A DNA stretch of 37,657 bases from positions 1-37,657 of the forward strand of contig JAAYRO010000133.1 of assembly GCA_012518735.1 (NCBI GenBank). Direction: 5' to 3'. Origin of the DNA: Bacillota bacterium (GTDB lineage Bacteria > Bacillota > Limnochordia > Darwinibacteriales > Darwinibacteriaceae). Position 1 is the first letter of the stretch. Each line of letters begins with the position of its first letter. The translations under genes were made by a program, and so were the position numbers. This document shows, piece after piece, positions 7,842-16,031 of the stretch. Below the pieces are notes generated by a model. The model made no database searches. It was given only the letters and a program-made list of their open reading frames with translations, and was not told where the DNA came from.

Positions 7842-8231
7842 GTGAATAAGACTGTGGGAATTGTGATAGTAATCGTAGCTGTTTTAGCACTCGCTTTGTA
7901 TATGAATGCTCAACGACAAGATGGAATGGGCTGGAAAGATGGAACGTTTGAGGGAAAGTCTGCTGTGGACGAACGGGGGAATTATGGCACTATCGAATTG
8001 GAGATTAAGGACAGCAAGATTTCTAATGCTACATTTGATGAGTACAATGCTGATGGAACTGTAAAAGATGAAAGCTATCCGTATCAATTGGCAGTTGAAG
8101 CCCAGCAGACCTTGGAGGAGCGTCTAGTTAAGACACAAGATCCTGAAAAGGTTGACAACGTAACAGGGGCAACCGGTACTTGGAAGAAATTCAAAGAAGC
8201 GGCTGTAGACGCTCTAGATAAAGCACAATAA
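7842..8231 (+). CDS. Membrane-anchored FMN-binding domain protein
   Basis: A 129-aa protein with one N-terminal hydrophobic segment (about residues 4-20), serving as an uncleaved anchor or signal, then a small extracytoplasmic FMN_bind domain. The domain shows DGTFEG, GTIELEIKDSKI and, near the end, NVTGATGTW. The TGAT motif (T108-T111) matches the ApbE flavinylation motif of RnfG/NqrC-type domains, so T111 is the likely site of covalent FMN. The start is GTG 7842, because AGGAGGG lies about seven bases upstream; ATG 7821 and the ATT at 7803 lack a ribosome binding site. The gene is monocistronic between two tRNA clusters and ends in a bidirectional terminator. Inferred role: one-electron carrier at the outer face of the membrane. 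No partner reductase or ApbE is nearby. Confidence 0.88.
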   Translation: MNKTVGIVIVIVAVLALALYMNAQRQDGMGWKDGTFEGKSAVDERGNYGTIELEIKDSKISNATFDEYNADGTVKDESYPYQLAVEAQQTLEERLVKTQDPEKVDNVTGATGTWKKFKEAAVDALDKAQ

Positions 8232-8239
8232 TAACAAAA

Positions 8240-8271
8240 AAAGGTGTCAGGGAAACCTGACACCTTTGATT
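8240..8271. terminator. Bidirectional intrinsic terminator
   Basis: A 12-bp perfect stem AAAGGTGTCAGG / CCTGACACCTTT with a GAAA loop. On the minus strand a long T tract follows (the A run at 8234-8242), making it a strong terminator for the tRNA-Gly/Thr transcript. On the plus strand the T tract is weaker (GATTTT) and would end the FMN-binding gene. Confidence 0.9.
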
Positions 8272-8278
8272 TTCTCTC

Positions 8279-8353
8279 TGGAGCTGGCGGAGGGACTTGA
8301 ACCCTCGACCTGTCGATTACGAATCGACTGCTCTACCGCTGAGCCACGCCAGC
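8279..8353 (-). tRNA. tRNA-Thr (anticodon CGT)
   Basis: Minus-strand cloverleaf of 75 nt: acceptor GCTGGCG/CGCCAGC, D arm GCTC/GAGC, anticodon stem GTCGA/TCGAC around loop TTCGTAA, T arm GAGGG-TTCAAGT-CCCTC, discriminator T and encoded CCA. The second gene of a two-tRNA minus-strand transcript. C34 restricts it to ACG codons. Confidence 0.96.
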
Positions 8354-8360
8354 AAAAAAA

Positions 8361-8435
8361 TGGAGCGGATGACGAGATTCGAACTCGCAGCCCTCGGCTT
8401 GGGAAGCCGATGCTCTACCATTGAGCCACATCCGC
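8361..8435 (-). tRNA. tRNA-Gly (anticodon CCC)
   Basis: Minus-strand cloverleaf of 75 nt: acceptor GCGGATG with the 3' strand CATCCGC, D arm GCTC/GAGC, anticodon stem TCGGC/GCCGA around loop TTCCCAA, T arm GCGAG-TTCGAAT-CTCGT-type and encoded CCA. It reads GGG codons. It is eight bases upstream of tRNA-Thr in the same transcript. Confidence 0.96.
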
Positions 8436-8447
8436 TTACTAACTTCT

Positions 8448-8476
8448 ATTATAGGTAAAAAGAACCGTGAGATCAA
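8448..8476 (-). promoter_or_regulatory. Promoter of the tRNA-Gly/tRNA-Thr transcript
   Basis: Minus-strand TTGATC (8471-8476), a 17-bp spacer and TATAAT (8448-8453), ending 12 bases before the tRNA-Gly 5' end. Its position argues against the longer N-terminal extension of the plus-strand gene that follows. Confidence 0.86.
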
Positions 8477-8520
8477 GACCATTTTACGCAGGAAGTTCTA
8501 CCCTTCTAGAGAATTATAGT

Positions 8521-10122
8521 ATGAATGAAAAGGGTGTGAGGTTCCTGAAACGTTATTTCTATTTTCACGTTTTCATTATTATGTGCATCTTGATTGCCCA
8601 GCCAGTTCAGGCTCGGGATTATATTGAGCTGTGGCCAGAAGGTTGGTCAGAGGTTGAGTCTCTTTTTAAAACCGGCATTTTTGCTGATCGCTTCAGAGTA
8701 GGTTATGATAAAGCTGGTATTAGCTTTTTAAGTATGGACGGCTCCTATTTTCGGGAATTGGACTTAACATATCGCTTGTTTGACGGAACAACTCTGAGAG
8801 AGGAAATCGTATTAGTTTCCCAAGCAGAACTGGATAATCCTTTACTCTATATTGATTCAGATGGTGTACGACATGCTGCGTGGTTGAAAAGGGAAACCAA
8901 TGAGAACACTATCTGTTACAGTACATTTCATGTACCGTATAAAGGTCATGATATAGTAGAGATATGGAATACTCCCCATGATATTCAAGACCTTAATGGT
9001 TTTTTTGATGGAGATACGATGCATATTGTATGGTCAGAACGGGATAGGTATTTCCAAGTGAAGTATGGGAGAATTCACAACGGTCAATTAAGTGATGTAG
9101 TCACTATTTCAGATACTTCGGATCTATCTATTCGGCCAAGTATTGTTGTGGACAAACAAGGCGTTCGCCACATTGTCTGGTTTGAGAGTTCTCAGCAAGG
9201 TGTCGTAGTTTATCACAGTTTCTTTGGGGAACATGGCTGGGAAAGACCGCAAGTTATGGGAAGTGGTTCTATTCAGGATCTTCAGCAAGGCGGGGCGATT
9301 TCTCTGATCGCTAGGGAAGATTACATTGAGGCAGCTTGGGCCTCTTCTCATCCAAAAACTAGCCAACTGTTTATTTATCTGGCTAGAATTCATGATGACG
9401 GCGAGATAGATTCACCAGTTCTTTTAGGTCGTGGAAGTCGCCCCCGTTTGGTTGAGGGCTCTACCCAATCGAGGATTATTTGGCAGGGTGTGGGGCGCTT
9501 CGGACCGCAAATCCATGACGGAGTATATGACGGAGGGAAGGTGATTGAGCAGACCAATCTCACAGTAGGTCGCAAGGCTGCCTTTCGACCGGAAGTGTTG
9601 AGCATTCAGGACTATCTCTACGTATATTGGCTGCAGGCAGATACAGATGGTGGGTATATAGTACAGACCATTAACAATCAATATCCGAAACCAATTTCAC
9701 TTTGGCGAAAAATAGGGATTGATGAGGAAGCGCCTTGGGTACATCTGTTATTCCTGCTGGTCAGTACAGCGATGCTTTCCTTTGTTTATCTAATAGGTAA
9801 TGTAGGTGTTGCTTTAGTAGGGGGATTAGTGTATTTTGTGTTACTCAGATGGGAATTGTATGGCAAACAACCTTTGCTGTATCACGTATTTTTGGTAGGG
9901 GTTATTTTATGCACTGTATGCCATTTGCCAATACCCTCAATTTCGCCTCAGTTTTTTGGATTTCTTCATTATGGATTGTCTTTTGTTCTCGCGACAGCAG
10001 GAACTTATTTACTGCTAGCTCAAACAAAGCAAAGAGGACCATTTGAAAACATAGTGATGATCCTGCTCTGGCTTACTTTGTTTCAGTTTTTCGCATTGAT
10101 CCCTCAGAATATTTTGAGGTAG
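8521..10122 (+). CDS. Secreted/membrane repeat protein, probable beta-propeller with C-terminal membrane domain
   Basis: Not a family I can name. From ATG 8521 it is 533 aa. A signal peptide (about residues 8-32, hydrophobic core then VQA-RD) leads into a roughly 370-residue outer region. This holds about six degenerate repeats built around a hydrophobic-His/Ala-x-Trp core: GVRHAAWLKRE, GDTMHIVWSERD, GVRHIVWFESS, DYIEAAWASS, STQSRIIWQG and DYLYVYWLQA. Spacing of about 45-60 residues suggests a six-bladed beta-propeller of sialidase-like type. The last 130 residues contain four or five hydrophobic helices. The ribosome binding site is weak, and longer starts (from GTG 8467) would run through the tRNA promoter, so the shorter one is preferred. 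It is followed 11 bases later by a small membrane protein and is probably co-transcribed with it. The ligand and function are unknown. Confidence 0.8.
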   Translation: MNEKGVRFLKRYFYFHVFIIMCILIAQPVQARDYIELWPEGWSEVESLFKTGIFADRFRVGYDKAGISFLSMDGSYFRELDLTYRLFDGTTLREEIVLVSQAELDNPLLYIDSDGVRHAAWLKRETNENTICYSTFHVPYKGHDIVEIWNTPHDIQDLNGFFDGDTMHIVWSERDRYFQVKYGRIHNGQLSDVVTISDTSDLSIRPSIVVDKQGVRHIVWFESSQQGVVVYHSFFGEHGWERPQVMGSGSIQDLQQGGAISLIAREDYIEAAWASSHPKTSQLFIYLARIHDDGEIDSPVLLGRGSRPRLVEGSTQSRIIWQGVGRFGPQIHDGVYDGGKVIEQTNLTVGRKAAFRPEVLSIQDYLYVYWLQADTDGGYIVQTINNQYPKPISLWRKIGIDEEAPWVHLLFLLVSTAMLSFVYLIGNVGVALVGGLVYFVLLRWELYGKQPLLYHVFLVGVILCTVCHLPIPSISPQFFGFLHYGLSFVLATAGTYLLLAQTKQRGPFENIVMILLWLTLFQFFALIPQNILR

Positions 10123-10133
10123 GAGGGGTGGTT

Positions 10134-10328
10134 ATGAGTCGAGTTCGCAGGCTGATTCTGACGGGTATTGGTGTGCTCGTCATAGGAACGGCGATTATTT
10201 TCGGAAGTTTTGCTGTCTTCGGTTTTCCCTTCCCATCAGAACCAGCACCGTATTTGCTGTGGGTTAAATTGGTTGTTTTAGCAGTGATTTTGGGCTTTCC
10301 ATTTGTTACTTCGAAATTTTATCGATAA
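10134..10328 (+). CDS. Small membrane protein of unknown function, two predicted helices
   Basis: A 64-aa hydrophobic protein with two predicted transmembrane segments (about residues 7-27 and 40-58), separated by a short proline-rich loop FPFPSEPAP. ATG 10134 lies seven bases after AGGAGG (10121-10126); GTG 10128 is too close to that site. It starts 11 bases after the repeat protein and its 3' end overlaps the csoR 3' end by 23 bp on the opposite strand. No family is recognised. The pairing suggests that it works with, or stabilises, the membrane part of the upstream protein. Confidence 0.65.
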   Translation: MSRVRRLILTGIGVLVIGTAIIFGSFAVFGFPFPSEPAPYLLWVKLVVLAVILGFPFVTSKFYR

Positions 10329-10569
10329 TTTCCATGATTTCCTCGATTTTTTCTTGTTCACTGCCTTCTTCAAAAGCTTCGCGGACACAGTGATTTAGGT
10401 GGTCGTGAAGGATTTCTTTGTTAACTGATCGCAAGATGGCTTGTACAGCAAGCAACTGATTGGAAATGTCGATACAGTAACGATCGTCTTCCACCATACG
10501 AAGTAATCCATCAATCTGTCCACGGGCCGTTTTTAAGAGGCGGGTGATTTTCGTTTTGTCTGATTTCAT
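10306..10569 (-). CDS. csoR: CsoR-type copper-sensing transcriptional repressor
   Basis: An 87-aa all-helical DUF156 repressor that releases DNA when Cu(I) binds. The conserved C-H-C copper site is visible as C32, H57 and C61 (in YCIDIS and DHLNHCV). The opening KITRLLKTARGQIDGLLRMVEDDRYC is the standard CsoR/FrmR N-terminal helix; the full ligand set favours CsoR over FrmR or RcnR. It is the last gene of copA-copZ-csoR on the minus strand, 11 bases after copZ. The likely operator is the C/G-tract palindrome at 13122-13140 in front of copA, so it would repress its own operon. Confidence 0.95.
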   Translation of the reverse strand: MKSDKTKITRLLKTARGQIDGLLRMVEDDRYCIDISNQLLAVQAILRSVNKEILHDHLNHCVREAFEEGSEQEKIEEIMEIIDKISK

Positions 10570-10580
10570 TCTGCTATCAC

Positions 10581-10808
10581 CTAACTGAAGAGGCCTTTCT
10601 TGTCTTTTATGGATAGTACTTCGTAACCCACTTCTTGAATGGCATCTTTTAGAATTTGCTCATCGAGACTCGAGCTTAGTGTAACCACCGCTTCTTCTTT
10701 CTTAAGATTTACTTTAGCCGTGACTCCTTCAAGATCATTGAGGGCCTGTTCTACTCTGCTCTGACAGTGTTGGCAGTGCATACCTCTGATTTTGATTACT
10801 TTCTTCAA
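10581..10808 (-). CDS. copZ: Copper chaperone CopZ (heavy-metal-associated domain)
   Basis: A 75-aa soluble single-HMA-domain protein that carries Cu(I) to CopA. The metal-binding loop GMHCQHC sits near residues 9-15, followed by the usual [13 protein letters not shown] helix, and the ferredoxin-like fold spans the whole length. The start is TTG 10808, which overlaps the copA stop in a TTGA arrangement, so translation is coupled; AGAGGAGA upstream is its ribosome binding site. The second His in the loop (CQHC) is an ordinary variation. Confidence 0.95.
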   Translation of the reverse strand: MKKVIKIRGMHCQHCQSRVEQALNDLEGVTAKVNLKKEEAVVTLSSSLDEQILKDAIQEVGYEVLSIKDKKGLFS

Positions 10809-13108
10809 GAAGAATCTCCTCTCTTTTTATTTTTTCTTGTAGGGCGAAATCGTCTCAGTCGTAGGGCATTTGTAACTACGAATACAGAACTAAGGCTCAT
10901 GGCTGCCGCGCCAAACATGGGGTTCAGTTTCCAGCCGAATAACGGGTAGAATAGACCTGCAGCTAATGGGATACCTAGTGTGTTATAGAAGAATGCCCAA
11001 AACAGATTCTGCTTAATGTTTCGGATTGTGGCAGTGCTTAGTTGGATAGCACTTACTGCATCAAGGAGATCGTTTCTCATGAGAACAATATCCGCTGACT
11101 CGATTGCCACATCCGTGCCAGCTCCGATTGCAATACCAACGTCTGCTCGAGCCAGTGCGGGTGCATCGTTGATTCCGTCTCCTACCATAGCCACTTTTTT
11201 ACCTTGGTCCTGTAATTCTCGTATTTCCCTTTCTTTATCTTGAGGGAGAACCTCCGAAATCACCTTATCAATCTCCAGGGTTCGTCTGATAGCTTCTGCT
11301 GTTCGGCGATTGTCGCCTGTCAGCATTACTACATCAATACCCATTTCCTTAAACTCTGCTACCGCCTGTTTACTAGTTGGTTTTAGAACATCAGCTACTG
11401 CAATAACACCTAGAATCTCTTTGTCAGCAGCAAAGTACATAGGTGTCTTGCCCTGATCCGCCAGTTTATCGGCTATTTCTATAAAAGAACCAGGCTCTAT
11501 CTCATGCTCGCGGATAAATGCTAAATTACCAGCGATAAAGAACTGACCATCTATCTCTGCAGCAATCCCTCTACCTGAAACTGCATGGAATTCCTGTACG
11601 GGCCGAAACGGGAGCCCTCTGTTGACAGCGGCTGAGACAATGGCTTCAGCCAAGGGATGCTCTGAAGGTTTTTCCATGGCAGCGGCAATAGTTAGCAGGT
11701 GCTCTTCTGAAACACCTTGTGCTGGCAATACGTCTGTTACCTGCGGTTTTCCCTTTGTTATGGTGCCTGTTTTGTCCAAAACTACAGTGTTAATGGTATG
11801 AGCGGTCTCAAGAGCTTCGGCAGATTTGATGAGAATACCATGGGATGCACCCTGCCCTGTACCGACCATGATTGCAACAGGCGTAGCTAAGCCAAGTGCA
11901 CAGGGACAGGAAATAACGAGTACGGAAATTCCAATGGATAGTGCAAATTCAAAGGGATACCCTAGGACCAGCCACACAACAGTGGCTCCAAGGGCAATAG
12001 CAATGACGATGGGTACGAATATGCCGCTGATTTGGTCTGCTAGTTTGGCGATCGGGGCCTTCGAAGAGCTGGCTTCCTCCACCAGCTGAATGATTTGGGC
12101 TAAGGTTGTATCGTCCCCAACTCTTTGAGCTTTAAACCGAAAGGAACCAGTTTTGTTAATGGTGGCAGAGAACACCTGATCGCCAACTTGTTTCTCTACA
12201 GGGATGCTTTCACCGGTCAAGGTTGATTCATCTACAGCTGAACTGCCGCTGATAATTACACCATCAACTGGGATATTCTGTCCTGGTTTGACTACCACAA
12301 TATCGCCGATCTGTAGGTCAGAAACAGGGATTTCAACTTCCTCGTCATTTCGTACTACGATAGCTGTTTGGGGCGCTAAATCCATAAGCTTCGAAATGGC
12401 ATCAGACGTTTTCCCTTTTGAGCGTGCCTCCAAGTATTTGCCGAGTGTAATGAGGGTTAAGATCATGGCTGCTGACTCAAAGTATAAATCCTTAGAGTAT
12501 TGTTCCACTAAGTGGAGTTGATTGTGTCCCAGACCATATCCTATTCGAAATGTGGCAAGAATACCATAGGCTAGAGCGGCTCCTGAACCGATGGCTATCA
12601 AGGAATCCATATTAGGTGCTCCATGAAATAGGGTCTTGAATCCAACAATGTAGTACTGTCGGTTTACGAAGACAACTGGTAATGTAAGGAGCAGCTGCAG
12701 TAGGGCAAAAACAGCAGCGTTTTCAGTCCCCTGTATCCACCATGGAGTAGGTAAGCCCACCATGTGCCCCATAGCAATATACATTAGAGGAAGCATGAAG
12801 ATAAAGGAGACAATGGTTCGATATTGCATTGCTCGTATTTCCTCTTGGGCCGGGTTAGGGGCTCCTTTTTTTACAGCAGTGGAGTTGCTGCCTTCTTTTG
12901 ACATAAGAGAAGCATTGTAACCTGCTTTCTCTACAGCTTCAATAATCAGTTCATGATTCGTAATGCTATCATCAAAATCGACTATCATGTTGTTTGCCAG
13001 CAGGTTTACGTTGACTGATTTGACACCATCTATTTTCTGCACCTCCTTTTCTACACTGGCAGAACAAGCTGTGCATGTCATACCTGTTACATCAAACTTC
13101 TGTTTCAC
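10805..13108 (-). CDS. copA: Cu(+)-exporting P1B-type ATPase
   Basis: Exports Cu(I) across the cytoplasmic membrane using ATP. From GTG 13108 it is 767 aa with one N-terminal HMA domain (GMTCTAC, C12 and C15). It then has about eight membrane helices with the CPC motif [11 protein letters not shown], the actuator TLTGES, the phosphorylation site [11 protein letters not shown], the HP motif [11 protein letters not shown] and the hinge [12 protein letters not shown]. The helix 7/8 residues FFYNTLGIP and [15 protein letters not shown] specify Cu(+). The ATG at 13183 is rejected as the start because it lies inside the -35 box; GTG 13108 (or GTG 13117) has GGGGGGTGG just upstream. First gene of copA-copZ-csoR. 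Confidence 0.96.
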   Translation of the reverse strand: MKQKFDVTGMTCTACSASVEKEVQKIDGVKSVNVNLLANNMIVDFDDSITNHELIIEAVEKAGYNASLMSKEGSNSTAVKKGAPNPAQEEIRAMQYRTIVSFIFMLPLMYIAMGHMVGLPTPWWIQGTENAAVFALLQLLLTLPVVFVNRQYYIVGFKTLFHGAPNMDSLIAIGSGAALAYGILATFRIGYGLGHNQLHLVEQYSKDLYFESAAMILTLITLGKYLEARSKGKTSDAISKLMDLAPQTAIVVRNDEEVEIPVSDLQIGDIVVVKPGQNIPVDGVIISGSSAVDESTLTGESIPVEKQVGDQVFSATINKTGSFRFKAQRVGDDTTLAQIIQLVEEASSSKAPIAKLADQISGIFVPIVIAIALGATVVWLVLGYPFEFALSIGISVLVISCPCALGLATPVAIMVGTGQGASHGILIKSAEALETAHTINTVVLDKTGTITKGKPQVTDVLPAQGVSEEHLLTIAAAMEKPSEHPLAEAIVSAAVNRGLPFRPVQEFHAVSGRGIAAEIDGQFFIAGNLAFIREHEIEPGSFIEIADKLADQGKTPMYFAADKEILGVIAVADVLKPTSKQAVAEFKEMGIDVVMLTGDNRRTAEAIRRTLEIDKVISEVLPQDKEREIRELQDQGKKVAMVGDGINDAPALARADVGIAIGAGTDVAIESADIVLMRNDLLDAVSAIQLSTATIRNIKQNLFWAFFYNTLGIPLAAGLFYPLFGWKLNPMFGAAAMSLSSVFVVTNALRLRRFRPTRKNKKRGDSS

Positions 13109-13121
13109 AAGAACCACCCCC

Positions 13122-13140
13122 CACACCCCCGGGGGGTGTG
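13122..13140. promoter_or_regulatory. Predicted CsoR operator before copA
   Basis: Perfect inverted repeat CACACCCCC - G - GGGGGTGTG with one central base. A C-tract/G-tract palindrome of this sort is the usual target of CsoR-family repressors. It lies downstream of the -10 box, about where transcription starts and before the copA ribosome binding site. Binding there would block initiation or clearance. Confidence 0.82.
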
Positions 13141-13154
13141 TTATAGATACTTTC

Positions 13155-13183
13155 ATTTTAACGTTTCCCTTTTTGTTTGTCAA
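13155..13183 (-). promoter_or_regulatory. Promoter of the copA-copZ-csoR operon
   Basis: Minus-strand TTGACA (13178-13183), a 17-bp spacer and TAAAAT (13155-13160). The palindromic operator begins about 14 bases downstream of the -10 box. Confidence 0.87.
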
Positions 13184-13201
13184 CTATAGGGGTTTCCTCT
13201 G

Positions 13202-13230
13202 TTGCTTTTTCGCAGGGTTCCTGTTATAAT
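13202..13230 (+). promoter_or_regulatory. Promoter of tRNA-Arg
   Basis: TTGCTT (13202-13207), a 17-bp spacer and a consensus TATAAT (13225-13230), 26 bases before the tRNA. It is divergent from the copA promoter with only about 18 bp between the two -35 boxes. Confidence 0.72.
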
Positions 13231-13256
13231 TACGGGTGTACTATTAATAATGATGT

Positions 13257-13331
13257 GCGCCTATAGCTCAGAGGATAGAGCACCGGCCTCCGGAGCCGGG
13301 TGCGCAGGTTCGAGTCCTGCTAGGCGCGCCA
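13257..13331 (+). tRNA. tRNA-Arg (anticodon CCG)
   Basis: Cloverleaf of 75 nt: acceptor GCGCCTA/TAGGCGC, D arm GCTC/GAGC, anticodon stem CCGGC/GCCGG around loop CTCCGGA, T arm GCAGG-TTCGAGT-CCTGC, discriminator G and encoded CCA. It reads CGG codons. Single gene with its own promoter and terminator. Confidence 0.96.
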
Positions 13332-13345
13332 ATACTTCCGTATTC

Positions 13346-13376
13346 AACCTAGGTAATGTAACTGCCTAGGTTTTCT
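13346..13376 (+). terminator. Intrinsic terminator after tRNA-Arg
   Basis: 8-bp stem AACCTAGG / CCTAGGTT (13346-13353 / 13365-13372) followed by TTTTC. The loop is 11 nt, so it is moderate rather than strong. Confidence 0.75.
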
Positions 13377-13454
13377 TGTTATGAAGGACTTTAGAGACCA
13401 TTGTCTAAATAAACCAAGTATAATCTAATATTACTTCAAAGTGAGGGCGATAAG

Positions 13455-14426
13455 ATGAAGATTGGTGTTTTCGCAGTACTTTTCGGCGATTTATCTGTTC
13501 CCGACATGCTTAAAAAGGTAAAGAGTTTCGGAATTTCCACAGTGGAGATTGGCTGTGGGGGTTTTCCAGGCAAGTCCCACTGCGATCCTGCTGTATTGTT
13601 AGAAAATCCTCAGAAACTTGCTGATTTCAAAAAGCAGTTTGCTGACGCTGGTGTCGAAATCAGTGCACTAAGTGTCCATGGAAATGCTCTGCACCCCAAT
13701 AAAGAGATTGCCAAGGGGTTTCATGAAGATTGGCGTAATGCTGTAAGACTAGCTGAAAAGCTCGATATTAATATCATCAACACTTTCTCAGGCTGCCCAG
13801 GTGATAGTGAAAACTCCAAATATCCAAACTGGGTAACGTGCGCTTGGCCCAATGATTTCCTCGAAATTCTAGAGTGGCAGTGGGAGGAAAAAGTGATTCC
13901 TTATTGGACAGAGGAGAGTAAGTTTGCCCAAGACCACGGCGTGGATAAAATTGCTTTTGAAATGCATCCAGGTTTTGTTGTATACAATGTTGATACTCTG
14001 CTCAAACTACGAAACGCAGTAGGCTCTACCATAGGGGCTAATTTCGATCCTTCCCACTTAGTCTGGCAGGGAGTATCTCCCGTAGCTGCAATTCGTGCCC
14101 TTGGTAAGGAAAATGCCATCTTCCATTTCCATGCTAAGGATACACATATTGATCCATATAACACTGCAGTGAACGGAACATTAGACACAAAACCTTATGA
14201 TCGGCTTCCTGAGCGTTCGTGGTTGTTCCGATCCGTAGGATATGGCAATGACTATAAGTACTGGAAAGACATTGTAAGTGAACTGCGGATTGCTGGATAC
14301 GATTACGTACTGAGTATTGAGCATGAAGATGCATTAGCTTCAATCGATGAAGGTTTTGGAAAAGCTGTTTCCTTTTTGAAAGAGGTTGTTCTAGACGAGC
14401 CTATGCCAGAAGCCTGGTGGATCTAG
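13455..14426 (+). CDS. Sugar phosphate isomerase/epimerase-like TIM-barrel protein
   Basis: A 323-aa member of the xylose-isomerase-like/AP endonuclease 2 TIM-barrel superfamily (IolE/IolH/YcjR type). Candidate metal ligands fall at the usual barrel positions: AFEMHPGF (Glu), [10 protein letters not shown] (Asp, His), FHFHAKDT (His) and LSIEHED (Glu). It would isomerise, epimerise or dehydrate a sugar or inositol derivative, but the substrate cannot be read from the sequence. ATG 13455 has a GTGAGGG site a few bases upstream. It is 13 bases upstream of folD, so the two may share a transcript without obvious functional linkage. No sugar transporter, kinase or inositol gene is nearby. A TATAAT at 13419-13424 may be its -10 box, but the -35 is poor. 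Confidence 0.85.
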   Translation: MKIGVFAVLFGDLSVPDMLKKVKSFGISTVEIGCGGFPGKSHCDPAVLLENPQKLADFKKQFADAGVEISALSVHGNALHPNKEIAKGFHEDWRNAVRLAEKLDINIINTFSGCPGDSENSKYPNWVTCAWPNDFLEILEWQWEEKVIPYWTEESKFAQDHGVDKIAFEMHPGFVVYNVDTLLKLRNAVGSTIGANFDPSHLVWQGVSPVAAIRALGKENAIFHFHAKDTHIDPYNTAVNGTLDTKPYDRLPERSWLFRSVGYGNDYKYWKDIVSELRIAGYDYVLSIEHEDALASIDEGFGKAVSFLKEVVLDEPMPEAWWI

Positions 14427-14439
14427 GGAGGAGAGAGCC

Positions 14440-15276
14440 GTGGGTGCTCAGTTGATAAATGGAAAGGACATTGCTCAAAGTATAAGAAAAGAACTCAAGG
14501 AGAAGGTTTCTCAGTTAGAGGCAAGAGGGAAAAAGCCAGGCTTGGCAGTGGTCTTAGTAGGTGATGACCCTGCTTCGGCAGTCTATGTGCGTCAGAAGAA
14601 AAGAGCTTGTAAAGAAATCGGCATCTATTCTGAAGAGCATCATTTGCCGGAAGACATCAGCCAGGATGAACTATTGACTCTGGTTGATCGTCTGAATAAA
14701 GATCCTAACATTCATGGGATTTTGGTCCAACTGCCTTTGCCTGAGGGACTAGATGAAACTGAGGTTATCGATGCAATCGATCCTAGGAAAGACGTGGATG
14801 GTTTTCACCCGATAAATGTAGGGAGACTTCATATTGGGGAGAAAGGTTTTGTGCCCTGTACTCCAGCGGGCATCATAGAGCTAGTTCGCCGTTTGGAAGT
14901 ACCTATTTCTGGCAAGAAAGTAGTTGTGGTAGGACGGAGTAATATTGTAGGAAAGCCTACCGCTGCACTGTTTCTACGAGAAAATGCTACGGTCACCATT
15001 TGCCATTCCCGTACTAAGGATGTTTTTGAGGAATGTCGACAAGCAGATATCCTGGTTGCGGCAGTTGGTAAACCCCATATGGTTAAGAAAGAATGGGTGA
15101 AACCAGGTGCTATCGTGATTGACGTAGGTATTAATCGGATAGACGGGAGACTTGTTGGTGATGTTGATTTTGATGAAGTTAAAGAGGTAGCTGGAGCCAT
15201 TACACCTGTACCAGGTGGAGTGGGCCCCATGACTATTGCTATGTTAATGAAAGCTACAGTGGCTGCAGTTGAATAG
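14440..15276 (+). CDS. folD: Bifunctional methylene-THF dehydrogenase / methenyl-THF cyclohydrolase
   Basis: Interconverts 5,10-methylene-, methenyl- and 10-formyl-tetrahydrofolate, linking serine/glycine C1 units to purine synthesis, fMet and, where present, the methyl branch of the Wood-Ljungdahl pathway. The 278-aa length is typical. The catalytic region reads [14 protein letters not shown] (with the active-site Lys) and [13 protein letters not shown], followed by [14 protein letters not shown]. The Rossmann loop is [16 protein letters not shown], and the end has [18 protein letters not shown] 14440 is preceded by GGGAGGAGAG. The downstream partner fhs is in the same window (22986) but in another operon. 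A hairpin closes the transcript. Confidence 0.97.
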   Translation: MGAQLINGKDIAQSIRKELKEKVSQLEARGKKPGLAVVLVGDDPASAVYVRQKKRACKEIGIYSEEHHLPEDISQDELLTLVDRLNKDPNIHGILVQLPLPEGLDETEVIDAIDPRKDVDGFHPINVGRLHIGEKGFVPCTPAGIIELVRRLEVPISGKKVVVVGRSNIVGKPTAALFLRENATVTICHSRTKDVFEECRQADILVAAVGKPHMVKKEWVKPGAIVIDVGINRIDGRLVGDVDFDEVKEVAGAITPVPGGVGPMTIAMLMKATVAAVE

Positions 15277-15284
15277 AAAGCAAA

Positions 15285-15315
15285 AGGGACTGTTGAATGA
15301 CAGTCCCTATGATTT
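15285..15315. terminator. Terminator hairpin between folD and the convergent orphan gene
   Basis: Perfect 9-bp stem AGGGACTGT / ACAGTCCCT (15285-15293 / 15300-15308) with a 6-nt loop, followed on the plus strand by ATGATTTT. The T tract is short in both directions, with TTTTGCTTT on the minus strand. It overlaps the last bases of the minus-strand gene. Confidence 0.75.
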
Positions 15316-15933
15316 TGGGGAAAATGGTTGGGAGAATTGGCGGACGATCAGTAAGAGATGTCTTGCAGCAGTAATGTCTCCGTTTTGGGGAATGGCCCAT
15401 CCGAGATTTTTCACAAAAGGCTGAGGCTCCCAGAGATTTTCAAAAGTATTCGTAAACGATGTGGTTTCTCGCTTATCTAGAATGGGTACTAGCCCACCAG
15501 CTAAATAGAGTTCTTGTGCCAGTTCAAATTCAAGGAGAAATAAATCTACACGCTGGCCTAAGACTAATTGTTCGATTAAGTCTTGACGGTTCTCAAAATG
15601 CTGGATTGACCATGAGAGATTGTTGGTCCTGATTTCTGATGCCAGCCATTCCTTAATCTCTTCAAATTCCTGCTGTGTTCCGTGAATCCAGACTGTAAGT
15701 TGGTCTGATTTAGCAGCAGCAGGTAAGGGTGGGACAGTTAAATAGAAAATACTGCCCATGACTACTAGAAAAGCGATTCCCCATAGAACAATATGGAGCA
15801 TACTGTAACGCACAGGCGGTGGGTCGAGTCGTGGTGGTCGTGGATTACGCAACCGCTCTTCTTTAGCAAGACGGGCTTCTTTTTTCGTTTTGATGTATTT
15901 CCTCTGCTCCTCTAGATAATCTCGATAGCTCAA
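15307..15933 (-). CDS. Membrane-anchored protein of unknown function
   Basis: A 208-aa protein not matched to a named family. The basic N-terminal third (about residues 1-45) is rich in Lys, Arg and Pro with a likely helical EEQRKYIKTKKEARLAKEER segment. One transmembrane helix follows (about 48-68, HIVLWGIAFLVVMGSIFYL), then a roughly 140-residue extracytoplasmic domain beginning after a PPLPAAA linker. That domain (LTVWIHGTQQEFEEIKEWL, RVDLFLLEFELAQELYLAGGLVPIL) resembles a fragment of a periplasmic solute-binding fold, with the phrase DLFLLE...GGLVPI like lobes of extracellular binding proteins, but it is too short for a full receptor. The start is TTG 15933, with GGAGGG eight bases upstream; longer in-frame readings have no such site. 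Monocistronic and divergent from the cobalamin riboswitch. Confidence 0.7.
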   Translation of the reverse strand: MSYRDYLEEQRKYIKTKKEARLAKEERLRNPRPPRLDPPPVRYSMLHIVLWGIAFLVVMGSIFYLTVPPLPAAAKSDQLTVWIHGTQQEFEEIKEWLASEIRTNNLSWSIQHFENRQDLIEQLVLGQRVDLFLLEFELAQELYLAGGLVPILDKRETTSFTNTFENLWEPQPFVKNLGWAIPQNGDITAARHLLLIVRQFSQPFSPKS

Positions 15934-16031
15934 GAAATGATCCCTCCAAGGTATTGGTGTGCTTAGTATCACCCTAAGAGGGGAAGGATATTTCAGAGAC
16001 AAAGTCGAATTATATTAACGAAATTGAATAG

